DNA from: JOPF136 sp035517515
GTDB taxonomy: Bacteria > Acidobacteriota > Terriglobia > Acidiferrales > UBA7541
Reading direction: 5' to 3'
DNA: 19,204 nucleotides
Assembly (NCBI GenBank): GCA_035517515.1
Contig: DATIYQ010000274.1
Location: 1 to 19,204, forward strand
Positions within the stretch are counted from its first letter, which is position 1. Every line of letters starts with the position of its first letter. Below the pieces are notes generated by a model that saw only the letters and a program-made list of their open reading frames with translations, did not search any database and was not told the origin of the DNA. Position numbers and translations under genes: made by a program. Below, in pieces: positions 7,863 through 15,053 of this stretch.

Positions 7863-7925
7863 GCTTGCTTTGGTGTGCGACGCTCGAACCATCAGTGTGC
7901 CACAGGTTTGCGGAAAGTGGCGAAT

Positions 7926-7958
7926 GGCCGGCGGCGGATGGCGAAGACGCCTCCGGCC
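7926..7958. repeat. Strong hairpin upstream of the DUF4440 gene
   Basis: GGCCGG (7926-7931) pairs with CCGGCC (7953-7958), and inside it GGCG (7933-7936) pairs with CGCC (7948-7951), with one C/T mismatch between the two stems and an 11-base loop. This gives ten paired positions, nearly all G-C. It lies about 55 bases before the downstream start codon. The rest of the 224-base gap holds no recognisable gene and no convincing promoter. Confidence 0.6.
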
Positions 7959-8013
7959 GGCGCGCATCCCGCGGTAGAACGTGATAGCGTTTCGAGAAAC
8001 ACGGGAGGCGCCC

Positions 8014-8466
8014 ATGAAGCTTCTGATCCTCGGTTCATTGTTTTCCCTGGTTCTCGCGGGTACGGCCGCAGGTCAGCGCTCGTCCGCCAGCGACTCCGAC
8101 GTCCGCGAACTCGAACGCCTGGAAATCGTCTGGAACCAGGCGCACGAGCAAGGCGACGCAGCGGCCCTCGAAGCGCTTTGGGCCGACGACGTGGAGATCG
8201 CCGTCCCCCGCATGGCGGTGATGTCCAAAGCCCAGGCCGTCAGCTTCGCGCGCTCCGGCCGCATGAAGTTCCAGCGTTACGCCACCTCGGAGATCCGCGT
8301 CCGCGTCTATGGCGGCGCGGCGGTCGTCACCGGCCGCCTCGAGCGGACCCGCGCCATGAACGGCCGCGAGGTTTCTGATGACTGGCGATTCACCAAGGTT
8401 TATATCCGGGAGTCGGAAAAGTGGCGCGTCGTCGCCTTCCACGCCTCAGAAGCCGCCCAGCCGTGA
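8014..8466 (+). CDS. Exported DUF4440/SnoaL-like (NTF2-fold) protein
   Basis: The 150-residue product starts MKLLILGSLFSLVLAGTAAG, a typical Sec signal peptide with probable cleavage after about residue 20, so it should be periplasmic or secreted. The mature part follows the NTF2-like DUF4440/SnoaL pattern: the opening helix ELERLEIVWNQAHEQGDAAA, LEALWADDVEIAVP, a middle segment (SEIRVRVYGGAAVVTGRLE) and the closing strands DWRFTKVYIRESEKWRVVA FH. Such proteins bind small molecules or act as non-specific cone-shaped scaffolds; a substrate cannot be named. I chose the ATG at 8014 over one at 7981 because GGGAGG (8003-8008) lies five bases upstream and the signal peptide then starts at residue 1. 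No lipobox cysteine is present. Confidence 0.85.
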   Translation: MKLLILGSLFSLVLAGTAAGQRSSASDSDVRELERLEIVWNQAHEQGDAAALEALWADDVEIAVPRMAVMSKAQAVSFARSGRMKFQRYATSEIRVRVYGGAAVVTGRLERTRAMNGREVSDDWRFTKVYIRESEKWRVVAFHASEAAQP

Positions 8467-8551
8467 GTACCGCGGAACTGGCGCCGGCGGGAACCATAGC
8501 AGGCCCTTCGCATCCCAAGGCGGCAGGTGTCTCCGCGCCACATTTCACCTT

Positions 8552-8581
8552 TTGGAACCGCGGCAGGCCGGGGTATATAGT
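8552..8581 (+). promoter_or_regulatory. Possible promoter of the TPR-GAF-GGDEF-like gene
   Basis: TTGGAA (8552-8557) and TATAGT (8576-8581) are separated by 18 bases. The second box matches five of six positions of the sigma-70 minus-10 consensus and stands out as an AT-rich patch in GC-rich DNA. It ends 59 bases before the ATG at 8641. The call rests on visual consensus matching. The rest of the 174-base gap shows only a repeated CTGCCGGC. Confidence 0.45.
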
Positions 8582-8640
8582 TAATCGTTTGTGCTGCCGG
8601 CACAGCCCTGGCAGGCCGCGCTGCCGGCGGAGATCTCACG

Positions 8641-11208
8641 ATGGCCATTGACCTCGACAAACTGCTCACGCGGGCCAAGAAGAGCATCGAAAAGAACAAG
8701 TTCGATGACGCCATCGAAGCCTATCTCGAAATTCACAACGCCTATTCCACCAACCAGGATGCGCTGCAAACCCTGGGTGATCTTTACGCGCGGCAGGGCA
8801 ATGCGGAGCGCGCCGCGCATTTCTACGGCCTGCTCTTCGACCGCCTGGTGGAGAGCCGCGACCCCACCAAGGCCCTGGCGCTCTACGGACGCTTCCTGAA
8901 GGCCACCCAGCAGCCCCCGGAGCGCGTGGCGCGCTACGCCAATCTCCTGCAGAAACAGAACCGGGCGCTCGAAGCGATCGAGCAGTTCGAGAATGCCGCG
9001 GAGCTCTACCTCTTCCAGCAGCGCACCGCCGAGGCGCTCACCTGCTGGGAGCGCATCTCCGTGCTCGATCCCGACAATCCCGGGCGGCACTTCCTGATCG
9101 GAGAAGTGGCCGAGCGGCTGGGCCAACTGGATACCGCTGCCCGCGGGTATTTGCGCGCCGGGCAGTTGACCCTGGGACTGAACGATCCCGACCAGGCCCT
9201 CTCCATCCTGGAGCGCGCGCACCGCATCCTGCCCAACGACCGCAGCATCGCCCTGGTGTACACCGAAGGCATGCTGCGCAAGGGCCAGGCGCAGCGCGCC
9301 GTGGAGCTGCTCCAGCCCTTCGTTTCCGGCAACGCGGACGCGGATTTGCAGTTATTGATGGGCCGGGCGCTGCTGGAGAGCGGCCAGCGCGACCGCGCAT
9401 TCGAAATCTTCGAAGGGCTGGCGCGGCAGAGCGGACAGCACTACGAAAAACTCTTCGAGGTGGCGCTGCGGCAGTTGGAGGCCGGAGACGAGGCCGCGGC
9501 GGTGAAGTCCGTGGCCAGAATTCGCACCCTGGCGGGCACCGCCAAAAAAGAAGAAGTCTTCACGGCCGCCTTCGAAAGCCTGCTCGGCAGCAACGAGGCT
9601 TGTATCGCCCTGCAGGAATTTGCCGCGCGCTATTACAACGAGATCAACCGCGAGACCAAGTATTTCGGCGTGCTCGCCCGCCTCTTCGATCTTTACGTCG
9701 CCAAGGGCGACGTTCGCGGCGCCTGCGAATCCCTGGACCGGCTGGTGGAAATCGATCCCTATGACAGCAAACACGCTGAGCGGCTGGCGCAACTCGAGGG
9801 CAAGGCGGACGCCGCTTACCTCACCAGCTTCCGTGGCCGCCTGGCAAAATCGGCGGGCAGCTCTGCTCCCGTCGTCACCACGCGCACCGCGTTTGGCGAC
9901 GGCGCGCCGGAAGCGGGCTCCGCTCCCGCGCAGGCCTCCCGGCAGGGCGCCCAGGGAGCGCAAACCCTCGAAGACATGATCGTGCAGACGGAAATCTTCC
10001 TCCAGTATTCGCTGGAGGCCAAGGCGCGCGAACGGCTCCAGAAAATCGCGGAGATGTTTCCCGGAGAGGAAGAGAAAAACGAGCGGCTGCGCACGCTCTA
10101 CGAACAGGCCAAATGGTGGCCCGCCGGCTCCAGGATGCAGCCACAGGCCGCGGCTTCCCCTTCCTCCTCGCAGACCGCCCCGGGCGTGCGCACCGGAGCC
10201 TTCAACGCGGATACCCTGCGCGACCTGACGAAAATCTCCGAAGTGAACAAATCGCTTTTCCGCCAGCCCACCGCCAAGGCCATCCTCTCCGCCGCGGTCA
10301 ACGAAGTAGGCAAGCACCTGCGCGCCAACCGCTGCATGGCCACGGTCGGCCCGCCGGGCCAGCCGCCGCAGATGTCCGCGGAGTACAGCGGGGCCGGAGC
10401 AGAGCCGCTGGCGCCGCCGGTGCTTTCCAAACTGCTGGCCCTGGTGGCCAATGAGCAGCCGGACGCCCTGGGAGCCATCACCCTGGACCCCGGCACGCAG
10501 CCGGCTCTGGTGGAGACGGGACTTCGCGCCGTGCTGGCCGTGCCGCTGATGGACAAGGAAAAAGGGGAAACCGGCGGGATGCTGCTGGCCGCCATGGATG
10601 CGCCCCGGCGCTGGAAGCCCAACGAGAATTATTTCCTTCAGGCCGTGGGCGACCAGATGCTCATGGCCGTCAACCACGCGCGCCTGCGCACCCTCATGCG
10701 CACCCTTTCTGTGGCCGACGAGCGCACCGGCCTGCTCAGCCCCAGCTCCTACCAGGACTGCCTGCTCGCGGAGACCGCGCGCGCGAAACAACAATCCACG
10801 CCCTATTCCCTGCTCATCCTGCAGGTGGACAAAGCGCGCGACCTGGCCCGCCAATTCGGTGAAGACAAGATCGAGGGTTACCTCGAAAATCTCTCCCGCA
10901 CGCTGCTTTCCGGAGTGCGCCAAACCGACATCGCCGTGAAGTATGCGGGCTGGGCGGTGGCCCTGGTCATGCCCGACACCAACGGATCGAACGCGGCCAG
11001 CCTGGCGGAGAAACTGCGCGCCCTCTGTGCCACGGTGAAGGCCCCCTGGAACGGCGCCGGCGTGACCCTGAGCGCGGTGGTGGCGGAAGCAGCCGTCCAG
11101 CCACAATACGAGAATGAAGACATCGTCACCCACCTCATCAACCGCGTGGATTTTGCTCTCGATGAAGTGCGCAAGCGCGGGGGGAATTCCGTGCTGCAGT
11201 GCCCCTGA
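8641..11208 (+). CDS. TPR-GAF protein with degenerate GGDEF domain
   Basis: This 855-residue protein has no signal peptide or membrane helix and should be cytoplasmic. Residues 1 to about 390 are TPR-like helical repeats (for example FDDAIEAYLEIHNAYSTNQDA and ALQTLGDLYARQGNAERAAH). A Ala/Gly/Ser/Pro-rich linker follows (about 400-440), then a short helical segment, a second linker, a GAF-like sensory region (about 525-685, with LRAVLAVPLMDKEKG), and a C-terminal GGDEF-like fold (about 690-853). In that domain the DxLTGLxN start is DERTGLLS (693-700) and the catalytic GG(D/E)EF is AGWAV (769-773), so diguanylate cyclase activity is not expected. The inhibitory-site motif RxxD is kept as RQTD (760-763), exactly five residues before the signature position, as in active cyclases. 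It may therefore bind c-di-GMP; this is inference. GGAG (8629-8632) supports the ATG. The dehydrogenase gene follows after 40 bases. Confidence 0.85.
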   Translation: MAIDLDKLLTRAKKSIEKNKFDDAIEAYLEIHNAYSTNQDALQTLGDLYARQGNAERAAHFYGLLFDRLVESRDPTKALALYGRFLKATQQPPERVARYANLLQKQNRALEAIEQFENAAELYLFQQRTAEALTCWERISVLDPDNPGRHFLIGEVAERLGQLDTAARGYLRAGQLTLGLNDPDQALSILERAHRILPNDRSIALVYTEGMLRKGQAQRAVELLQPFVSGNADADLQLLMGRALLESGQRDRAFEIFEGLARQSGQHYEKLFEVALRQLEAGDEAAAVKSVARIRTLAGTAKKEEVFTAAFESLLGSNEACIALQEFAARYYNEINRETKYFGVLARLFDLYVAKGDVRGACESLDRLVEIDPYDSKHAERLAQLEGKADAAYLTSFRGRLAKSAGSSAPVVTTRTAFGDGAPEAGSAPAQASRQGAQGAQTLEDMIVQTEIFLQYSLEAKARERLQKIAEMFPGEEEKNERLRTLYEQAKWWPAGSRMQPQAAASPSSSQTAPGVRTGAFNADTLRDLTKISEVNKSLFRQPTAKAILSAAVNEVGKHLRANRCMATVGPPGQPPQMSAEYSGAGAEPLAPPVLSKLLALVANEQPDALGAITLDPGTQPALVETGLRAVLAVPLMDKEKGETGGMLLAAMDAPRRWKPNENYFLQAVGDQMLMAVNHARLRTLMRTLSVADERTGLLSPSSYQDCLLAETARAKQQSTPYSLLILQVDKARDLARQFGEDKIEGYLENLSRTLLSGVRQTDIAVKYAGWAVALVMPDTNGSNAASLAEKLRALCATVKAPWNGAGVTLSAVVAEAAVQPQYENEDIVTHLINRVDFALDEVRKRGGNSVLQCP

Positions 11209-11248
11209 TCCCCTTCGAGCGCGCCCCGCTGTCCAGGAGAAGAGGAAG

Positions 11249-12133
11249 ATGCCGATCGAAAAGGTGGCCGTGGCTGGTTGCGGTCTGATGGGCTCCGGAA
11301 TCGCCCAGGTGTGCGCGCAGGCGGGGTTTCCTACCGTGGTGCGGGAAGTGAATGACGCGCTTCTGGAGAAAGGCCTGAGGGGCATCGAGAAAAACCTCGA
11401 CCGCTTGGTGGAGAAGGGAAGCCTGACCGCGGCAGATCGCCATGCCGCGCGCGGACGGCTGCAGGGAACCACCAGGATCGAAGACCTGGCCGGCGCAGAC
11501 CTGGTGATCGAGGCCATCATCGAGCAATTGCCGGCCAAGCGCGAGTTTTGGACGGGACTGGAACCGCTGTGCTCCAAGCACGCCATTTTCGCCAGCAACA
11601 CCTCCTCGCTCTCCATCACGGAGATGGCCGCGGCCACCCGGCGCCCCCAGCGCTTTGTGGGCCTGCATTTCTTCAATCCCGTGCCGGTGATGAAGCTGGT
11701 GGAGGTAATCCGCACCATCGCCACAGACCCCGCCGTTTTCCGCGAGGTGCAATCCTTTGCCGGCCGGCTGGGAAAAGTTTCGGTCAGCACCACGGACCGC
11801 ACTGGGTTCATCGTCAACCGGCTGCTGGTGCCCTACCTGCTGGACGCAGTGCGCGCGCTGGAGGAGGGTGTGGCTTCCATCGAAGATATTGACGCTTCCA
11901 TGAAGCTGGGCTGCGGACATCCCATGGGCCCGCTCACCCTGCTGGACTTCGTCGGCCTGGACACCACCTACTACATCGCCAACATCATGTTCGAGGAGTT
12001 CCGCGAGAAGCGTTTTGCCTCTCCCCCGCTTCTGAAGCGCATGGTGATGGCCGGGTGGAACGGGCGCAAGAGCGGTCGCGGCTTCTACGACTATGCGGAT
12101 CCCAAGAATCCGGCGCCGGTAAAGCTGGTCTGA
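11249..12133 (+). CDS. hbd: 3-hydroxyacyl-CoA (3-hydroxybutyryl-CoA) dehydrogenase
   Basis: The enzyme oxidises 3-hydroxyacyl-CoA to 3-ketoacyl-CoA with NAD(P), or the reverse in butyrate-type pathways. The 294-residue single-domain-pair form matches the 3-hydroxybutyryl-CoA dehydrogenase type rather than the large FadB fusion. The nucleotide-binding motif is VAGCGLMGSGIAQ (7-19). Catalytic positions align with the human enzyme by spacing: Ser119 in SNTSSLS, His140 in GLHFFNPVP, Glu152 and Asn190 (GFIVNR). The C-terminal domain has GHPMGPLTLLDFVGLD and the closing GRKSGRGFYDY. An AGGAGAAGAGG stretch (11235-11245) just before ATG 11249 fixes the start; the frame upstream is an open antifunctional extension inside the previous gene. 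Substrate chain length is not determined. Confidence 0.94.
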   Translation: MPIEKVAVAGCGLMGSGIAQVCAQAGFPTVVREVNDALLEKGLRGIEKNLDRLVEKGSLTAADRHAARGRLQGTTRIEDLAGADLVIEAIIEQLPAKREFWTGLEPLCSKHAIFASNTSSLSITEMAAATRRPQRFVGLHFFNPVPVMKLVEVIRTIATDPAVFREVQSFAGRLGKVSVSTTDRTGFIVNRLLVPYLLDAVRALEEGVASIEDIDASMKLGCGHPMGPLTLLDFVGLDTTYYIANIMFEEFREKRFASPPLLKRMVMAGWNGRKSGRGFYDYADPKNPAPVKLV

Positions 12134-12141
12134 CCGGAAAC

Positions 12142-12219
12142 TGAGTTGCGATTCGAGAATTGAGAGTCCGGAGTTGAGGATGTGTTGCCGTGCACTTTGA
12201 ACTCTCAACTCTCGACCCG
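12142..12219 (+). repeat. Opposed 7-base repeat arrays forming an inverted repeat
   Basis: Left array, period seven: TGAGTTG, CGATTCG, AGAATTG, AGAGTCC, GGAGTTG at 12142, 12149, 12156, 12163 and 12170. Right array, opposite sense: GAACTCT, CAACTCT, CGACCCG at 12199, 12206 and 12213. The left units are complements of the CAACTC-type units on the right. As a result 12154-12167 and 12201-12214 pair over 14 bases with one G-T position, enclosing 33 bases. The element fills most of the 109-base gap between the dehydrogenase and hydratase genes. A stem-loop in the shared transcript is possible. Confidence 0.8.
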
Positions 12220-12242
12220 CAAAAGAAAGTGGTGAGCAGATC

Positions 12243-13025
12243 ATGGCCTACGAAAACCTTCTCTACGATGTGCGCGACTCCATCGCCTGGATCACTTTCA
12301 ATCGCCCCAAGGTTTTGAACGCGCTCAACCGCCAGACCATTCTGGAATTCGACCACGCCCTGGACGCCGCGCGCGAGGATGCCGCCGTGCGTGTGCTCAT
12401 CCTCACCGGCGCGGGCGAAAAGGCGTTCATCGCCGGGGCGGACATCAACGAACTCGCGCAAATGACGCCCCATGCCGGCCAGCAATCCGCGCTTCTCGGT
12501 CAGGGCGCCCTTCGCAAGCTGGAGACCCTGGGCAAGCCCTCCATCGCCGCCATCAATGGATTCTGCCTGGGCGGCGGCTGCGAGGTCGCGCTGGCCTGCT
12601 CCATGCGCCTGGCCAGCAAGAGCGCGAAACTCGGCCAGCCGGAGGTGAAACTCGGCATCACCCCCGGCTACGGAGGAACGCAGCGCCTGCCCCGGCTGGT
12701 GGGCAAGGGCCTGGCGCACGAACTGATCCTCTCCGGCGAGATGATTTCCGCCGAAGAAGCCCTGCGCATCGGGCTGGTGAACCACCTGGCCGAGCCTGCC
12801 GAATTGCTGGCGGCCTGCGAAGCCCTCGCCCGGAAAATCATCGAGAAGGGGCCGCTGGCCGTGCGCTACGCCATGGACGCCATCGAGCGCGGCATGGAGA
12901 TGCCGCAGGACGAGGGCTGCTACCTCGAAGCCACGCTCTTCGGTCTGTGTGCCGCCTCGGAGGATATGCGCGAAGGCACCCGCGCCTTCCTGGAGAAACG
13001 CCCGGCGCAGTTCAAGGGGAAGTGA
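12243..13025 (+). CDS. Enoyl-CoA hydratase / crotonase family protein
   Basis: A crotonase-fold enzyme expected to hydrate 2-enoyl-CoA to 3-hydroxyacyl-CoA, the step next to that of the upstream dehydrogenase. The 260-residue length is typical of monofunctional hydratases. Seen motifs: FNRPKVLNALNRQT, the oxyanion-hole segment FIAGADINEL, GFCLGGGCEVALACSMRLAS with catalytic Glu114, and GQPEVKLGITPGYGGTQRLPR with catalytic Glu134. Both glutamates are present at the canonical spacing of 20, which favours a true hydratase over other crotonase-family reactions. GGTGA (12231-12235) lies seven bases before the ATG. It is likely cotranscribed with the dehydrogenase despite the repeat-filled gap. No thiolase or acyl-CoA dehydrogenase is in the window. 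Confidence 0.92.
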   Translation: MAYENLLYDVRDSIAWITFNRPKVLNALNRQTILEFDHALDAAREDAAVRVLILTGAGEKAFIAGADINELAQMTPHAGQQSALLGQGALRKLETLGKPSIAAINGFCLGGGCEVALACSMRLASKSAKLGQPEVKLGITPGYGGTQRLPRLVGKGLAHELILSGEMISAEEALRIGLVNHLAEPAELLAACEALARKIIEKGPLAVRYAMDAIERGMEMPQDEGCYLEATLFGLCAASEDMREGTRAFLEKRPAQFKGK

Positions 13026-13148
13026 AGCGCGGGACAAACATTCTAGCCTGTCTCCATCTCGCGCAAACCATTATCCCGAAGTAGATCGTCAGGCATATCT
13101 GTCCCACGGGGCATTGCAATTCCAGCCGCTCCCGGCGAACATGGAGCC

Positions 13149-13955
13149 GTGGCAAACTCCCGCAACAGCGGACTTCGGACCAAGGGTGAGGCCCCGGTGC
13201 GTTCCGATCTGGAATGGGCCAAAGGCGCCCTCGCCGGACTGGGCGGCTGGGCCGGGCTGAAGAGCGGCTCCTGGTTTCAGGATTTCGCGCGCTCCACCTT
13301 CAAGTCGTATTACGACCGCGCCACCCCCGAGTACCTCCGCGAGAAGTATCCCGGCATGGATGACGAGTTCATCGCCGAACGCCTGATCCGCATGGCGGCG
13401 AAAAACGCGCTGGTGCTGGGCACGGTGACCGGCGCGGCCATCTCCGCCGACGAGGTGGCCACCCTGGTGACCGCGGGTGAGGGCGGCATCGGCCTTCCCG
13501 CCAACGTGCTGCTGGGGCTGGCCGCGGCCGGCGCGGAATTGCTCCTGCTGGTGCGTTTCCAGCTCCAGATGGTGGCCGGCCTGGCGCGAATCTACGGAGT
13601 GGAGCTGGACCCGGAAGATCCCGAAGACGTGCTCACCGTGTTTTGCTTTGCCCTGGGCGGCTCGCTGGCGGACCACGCCGGCAGGCTGGGAATGCGCGTG
13701 GGCGCGCAGGCCACGCGCCGCGTGGTCGAACGCCGGCTGCGGCGCGAAACCTTCGCGCCCTGGAAACTCATCGGCGAGCGGGTGGGCGCGAAACTGGCCA
13801 GCCGTTCCCTGCTCAAATACGCGGTCCCGCTGGTCTCCGTGGGCATCGGCGCCACCTGGAATTACGCGGCCACGCGCGCCATGGGCCGGCTGGCCCGGCG
13901 CCATTTCCAGGAACGCGCGCGCCAGGAATCCGCGCTGGTGCCGCGCCGCGCCTGA
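13149..13955 (+). CDS. EcsC-family protein
   Basis: The 268-residue product resembles the EcsC family, named after a protein of the Bacillus ABC-transporter operon ecsABC; molecular function is unclear. Recognisable parts are the early WAKGALAGLGG segment, DEFIAERLIRMAAKNALVLGTVTGA, an Ala/Gly/Leu-rich hydrophobic centre (LPANVLLGLAAAGAELLLLVRFQLQM) and the family-like C-terminal LLKYAVPLVSVGIGATWNYAATRAMG. Hydrophobic stretches suggest membrane association. The frame opens with GTG at 13149, which has a poorly spaced GGAG. A second GTG at 13197 has AAGGGTGAGG (13182-13191) at a good distance, so the protein may begin 16 residues later (MRSDLEWAKG). The 123-base upstream gap holds nothing I recognise. 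Confidence 0.75.
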   Translation: MANSRNSGLRTKGEAPVRSDLEWAKGALAGLGGWAGLKSGSWFQDFARSTFKSYYDRATPEYLREKYPGMDDEFIAERLIRMAAKNALVLGTVTGAAISADEVATLVTAGEGGIGLPANVLLGLAAAGAELLLLVRFQLQMVAGLARIYGVELDPEDPEDVLTVFCFALGGSLADHAGRLGMRVGAQATRRVVERRLRRETFAPWKLIGERVGAKLASRSLLKYAVPLVSVGIGATWNYAATRAMGRLARRHFQERARQESALVPRRA

Positions 13956-14014
13956 CGCGTTTCGTTGTACACTGGCCCATCCCGCCGGGCGGGATTGCGG
14001 TTGTCGTCAAACAA

Positions 14015-14554
14015 ATGTCATCCCCACCATCAGAGAAGCGGGGCGGCCTGCGCGCCGAAGGCCTGAAGTTCGGCCTGGTGGTCTCGCGATTCAACGAGTT
14101 CATCACCGAGCGCCTGCTCTCCGCCGCCCTGGAGACGCTGCGCGCCGCCGGTGCTCGCGAGGCGGATTTAGAAATCATCCGCGTGCCCGGCTCGTTTGAG
14201 ATTCCCGTGGCCGCAAAAAAACTGGCCGCCACCGGCCGCGTTCACGCGCTGTTGTGCATCGGCTGCATCCTCCGCGGGGAAACCTCGCATTACGATTACG
14301 TCTGCTCGGAATGCGCCCGGGGCATCATGCTGGCGCAAATGGATACCGGCGTGCCCATGGCATTCTGTGTGCTCACCTGCGACACGTTGGAGCAGGCCAT
14401 CGACCGCGCGGGACTGAAAGGCGGCAACAAGGGCGCTGAGGCCGCCCTCGCGGCCATCGAGATGGCCAATCTCCTCAGCACGTTCCCTTCGCGCGCCGGC
14501 GCGAAAACCGTTTCCTCGCGTCGCGTCGCGCGTGGCGCCCGGCGCCGGCGATGA
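14015..14554 (+). CDS. ribH: 6,7-dimethyl-8-ribityllumazine synthase RibH
   Basis: RibH condenses 5-amino-6-ribitylamino-uracil with 3,4-dihydroxy-2-butanone 4-phosphate, the penultimate step of riboflavin synthesis, usually as a 60-mer or pentamer. The 179-residue protein shows the substrate-binding SRFNEFITERLL (Phe26 region), VPGSFEIPVAAKKLA, ILRGETSHYDYVC with catalytic His92, GVPMAFCVLTCDTLEQAIDRAG and GNKGAEAALAAIEM. It is some 20 residues longer than usual because of a basic tail (SSRRVARGARRRR) after the core. The ATG at 14015 is the first reasonable start; upstream the frame is open only as an alternative frame of the EcsC gene. No clear ribosome binding site or FMN riboswitch is present in the 59-base gap. 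Its TGA overlaps the nusB ATG. Confidence 0.94.
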   Translation: MSSPPSEKRGGLRAEGLKFGLVVSRFNEFITERLLSAALETLRAAGAREADLEIIRVPGSFEIPVAAKKLAATGRVHALLCIGCILRGETSHYDYVCSECARGIMLAQMDTGVPMAFCVLTCDTLEQAIDRAGLKGGNKGAEAALAAIEMANLLSTFPSRAGAKTVSSRRVARGARRRR

Positions 14555-15009
14555 CCCTGCGTCGCAAGGCGCGCGAGTTGGCCCTGCAGCTTCTCTATCA
14601 ATGGGAACTCCGTGCGGAGCCGCCCGAACGGGTCGAAGAAGCCTTCTGGCCCGGCGCCAAGGCCGCGCCAAAGACGCGGGAATTCGCCCATCGGCTCTTC
14701 ACCGGCGCCGTGGCGGCCGCGGGGGAACTGGACAAACTCATCTCGGCTCATGCCACCAACTGGCGCCTGGACCGCATGAGCGCCATCGACCGCAACATCC
14801 TTCGCCTGGCCGTTTTCGAGCTGCGCTTTGCCACCGCGCCGCCGCGCGTGGTCCTGGACGAGGCTGTCGAGCTGGCCAAAAAGTTTTCCGATGATGCCGC
14901 GCCGGCTTTCGTCAACGGCGTGCTCGATGCCATTTCGAAAATCGAAGATCGAAATCCGGAACTCGATAATCGCAATGCCAATCGAAAGGGAACGGAGGGT
15001 CAGGAGTAG
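14551..15009 (+). CDS. nusB: Transcription antitermination factor NusB
   Basis: NusB binds boxA RNA with NusE (S10) in the rRNA antitermination complex. The protein has the all-helical NusB pattern: RRKARELALQLLYQWEL at the start, then TREFAHRLFTGAV, the signature MSAIDRNILRLAVFEL, PPRVVLDEAVELAKKFSDDAAPAFVNGVLDAI at the normal C-terminus. At 152 residues it is slightly long, because residues 129-152 are encoded by a 7-base tandem repeat and following sequence. The ATG overlaps the ribH stop (ATGA, 14551-14554), so translation is coupled. The ribH-nusB order is widespread in bacteria. Confidence 0.95.
   Translation: MTLRRKARELALQLLYQWELRAEPPERVEEAFWPGAKAAPKTREFAHRLFTGAVAAAGELDKLISAHATNWRLDRMSAIDRNILRLAVFELRFATAPPRVVLDEAVELAKKFSDDAAPAFVNGVLDAISKIEDRNPELDNRNANRKGTEGQE
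14935..14976 (+). repeat. 7-base tandem repeat inside the 3' end of nusB
   Basis: Six consecutive heptamers: TCGAAAA, TCGAAGA, TCGAAAT, CCGGAAC, TCGATAA and TCGCAAT, starting at 14935, 14942, 14949, 14956, 14963 and 14970. The phase is exact at seven bases although the units have diverged. The array begins at nusB codon 129, just where the conserved NusB fold ends, and it encodes the Asn/Arg/Glu-rich tail. Confidence 0.75.
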
Positions 15010-15053
15010 GGGATCGGGGTCAGGCCTTGCCGGGTTCCGTGTTTCGCTTTTTC

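Noticed and set aside
6197..7984. 595-codon plus-strand ORF opposite lepA
   Set aside because: It is the mirror of lepA, rich in His, Arg, Gln and Gly, with no recognisable domain. lepA is fully conserved on the other strand.
9352..11817. 821-codon minus-strand ORF spanning the TPR-GAF gene and the dehydrogenase gene
   Set aside because: It is antisense to two well-supported genes, has shadow composition and shows no motifs.
11138..12244. 368-codon minus-strand ORF opposite the dehydrogenase gene
   Set aside because: It is an antisense shadow with no family similarity, and it runs through the intergenic repeat.
13026..13061. Possible stem (GGGACA with TGTCTC) after the hydratase gene
   Set aside because: Six pairs including a wobble, with a 12-base loop and no T-run, is too weak to call a terminator.
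13963..13973. TTGTACACT-like promoter box before ribH
   Set aside because: TACACT at 13968-13973 has no acceptable minus-35 box at 16-18 bases, so support is too weak to annotate.
13643..14014. Upstream extension of the ribH frame
   Set aside because: It is an alternative frame of the EcsC gene with Arg/Pro-rich shadow composition; lumazine synthase similarity starts after 14015.
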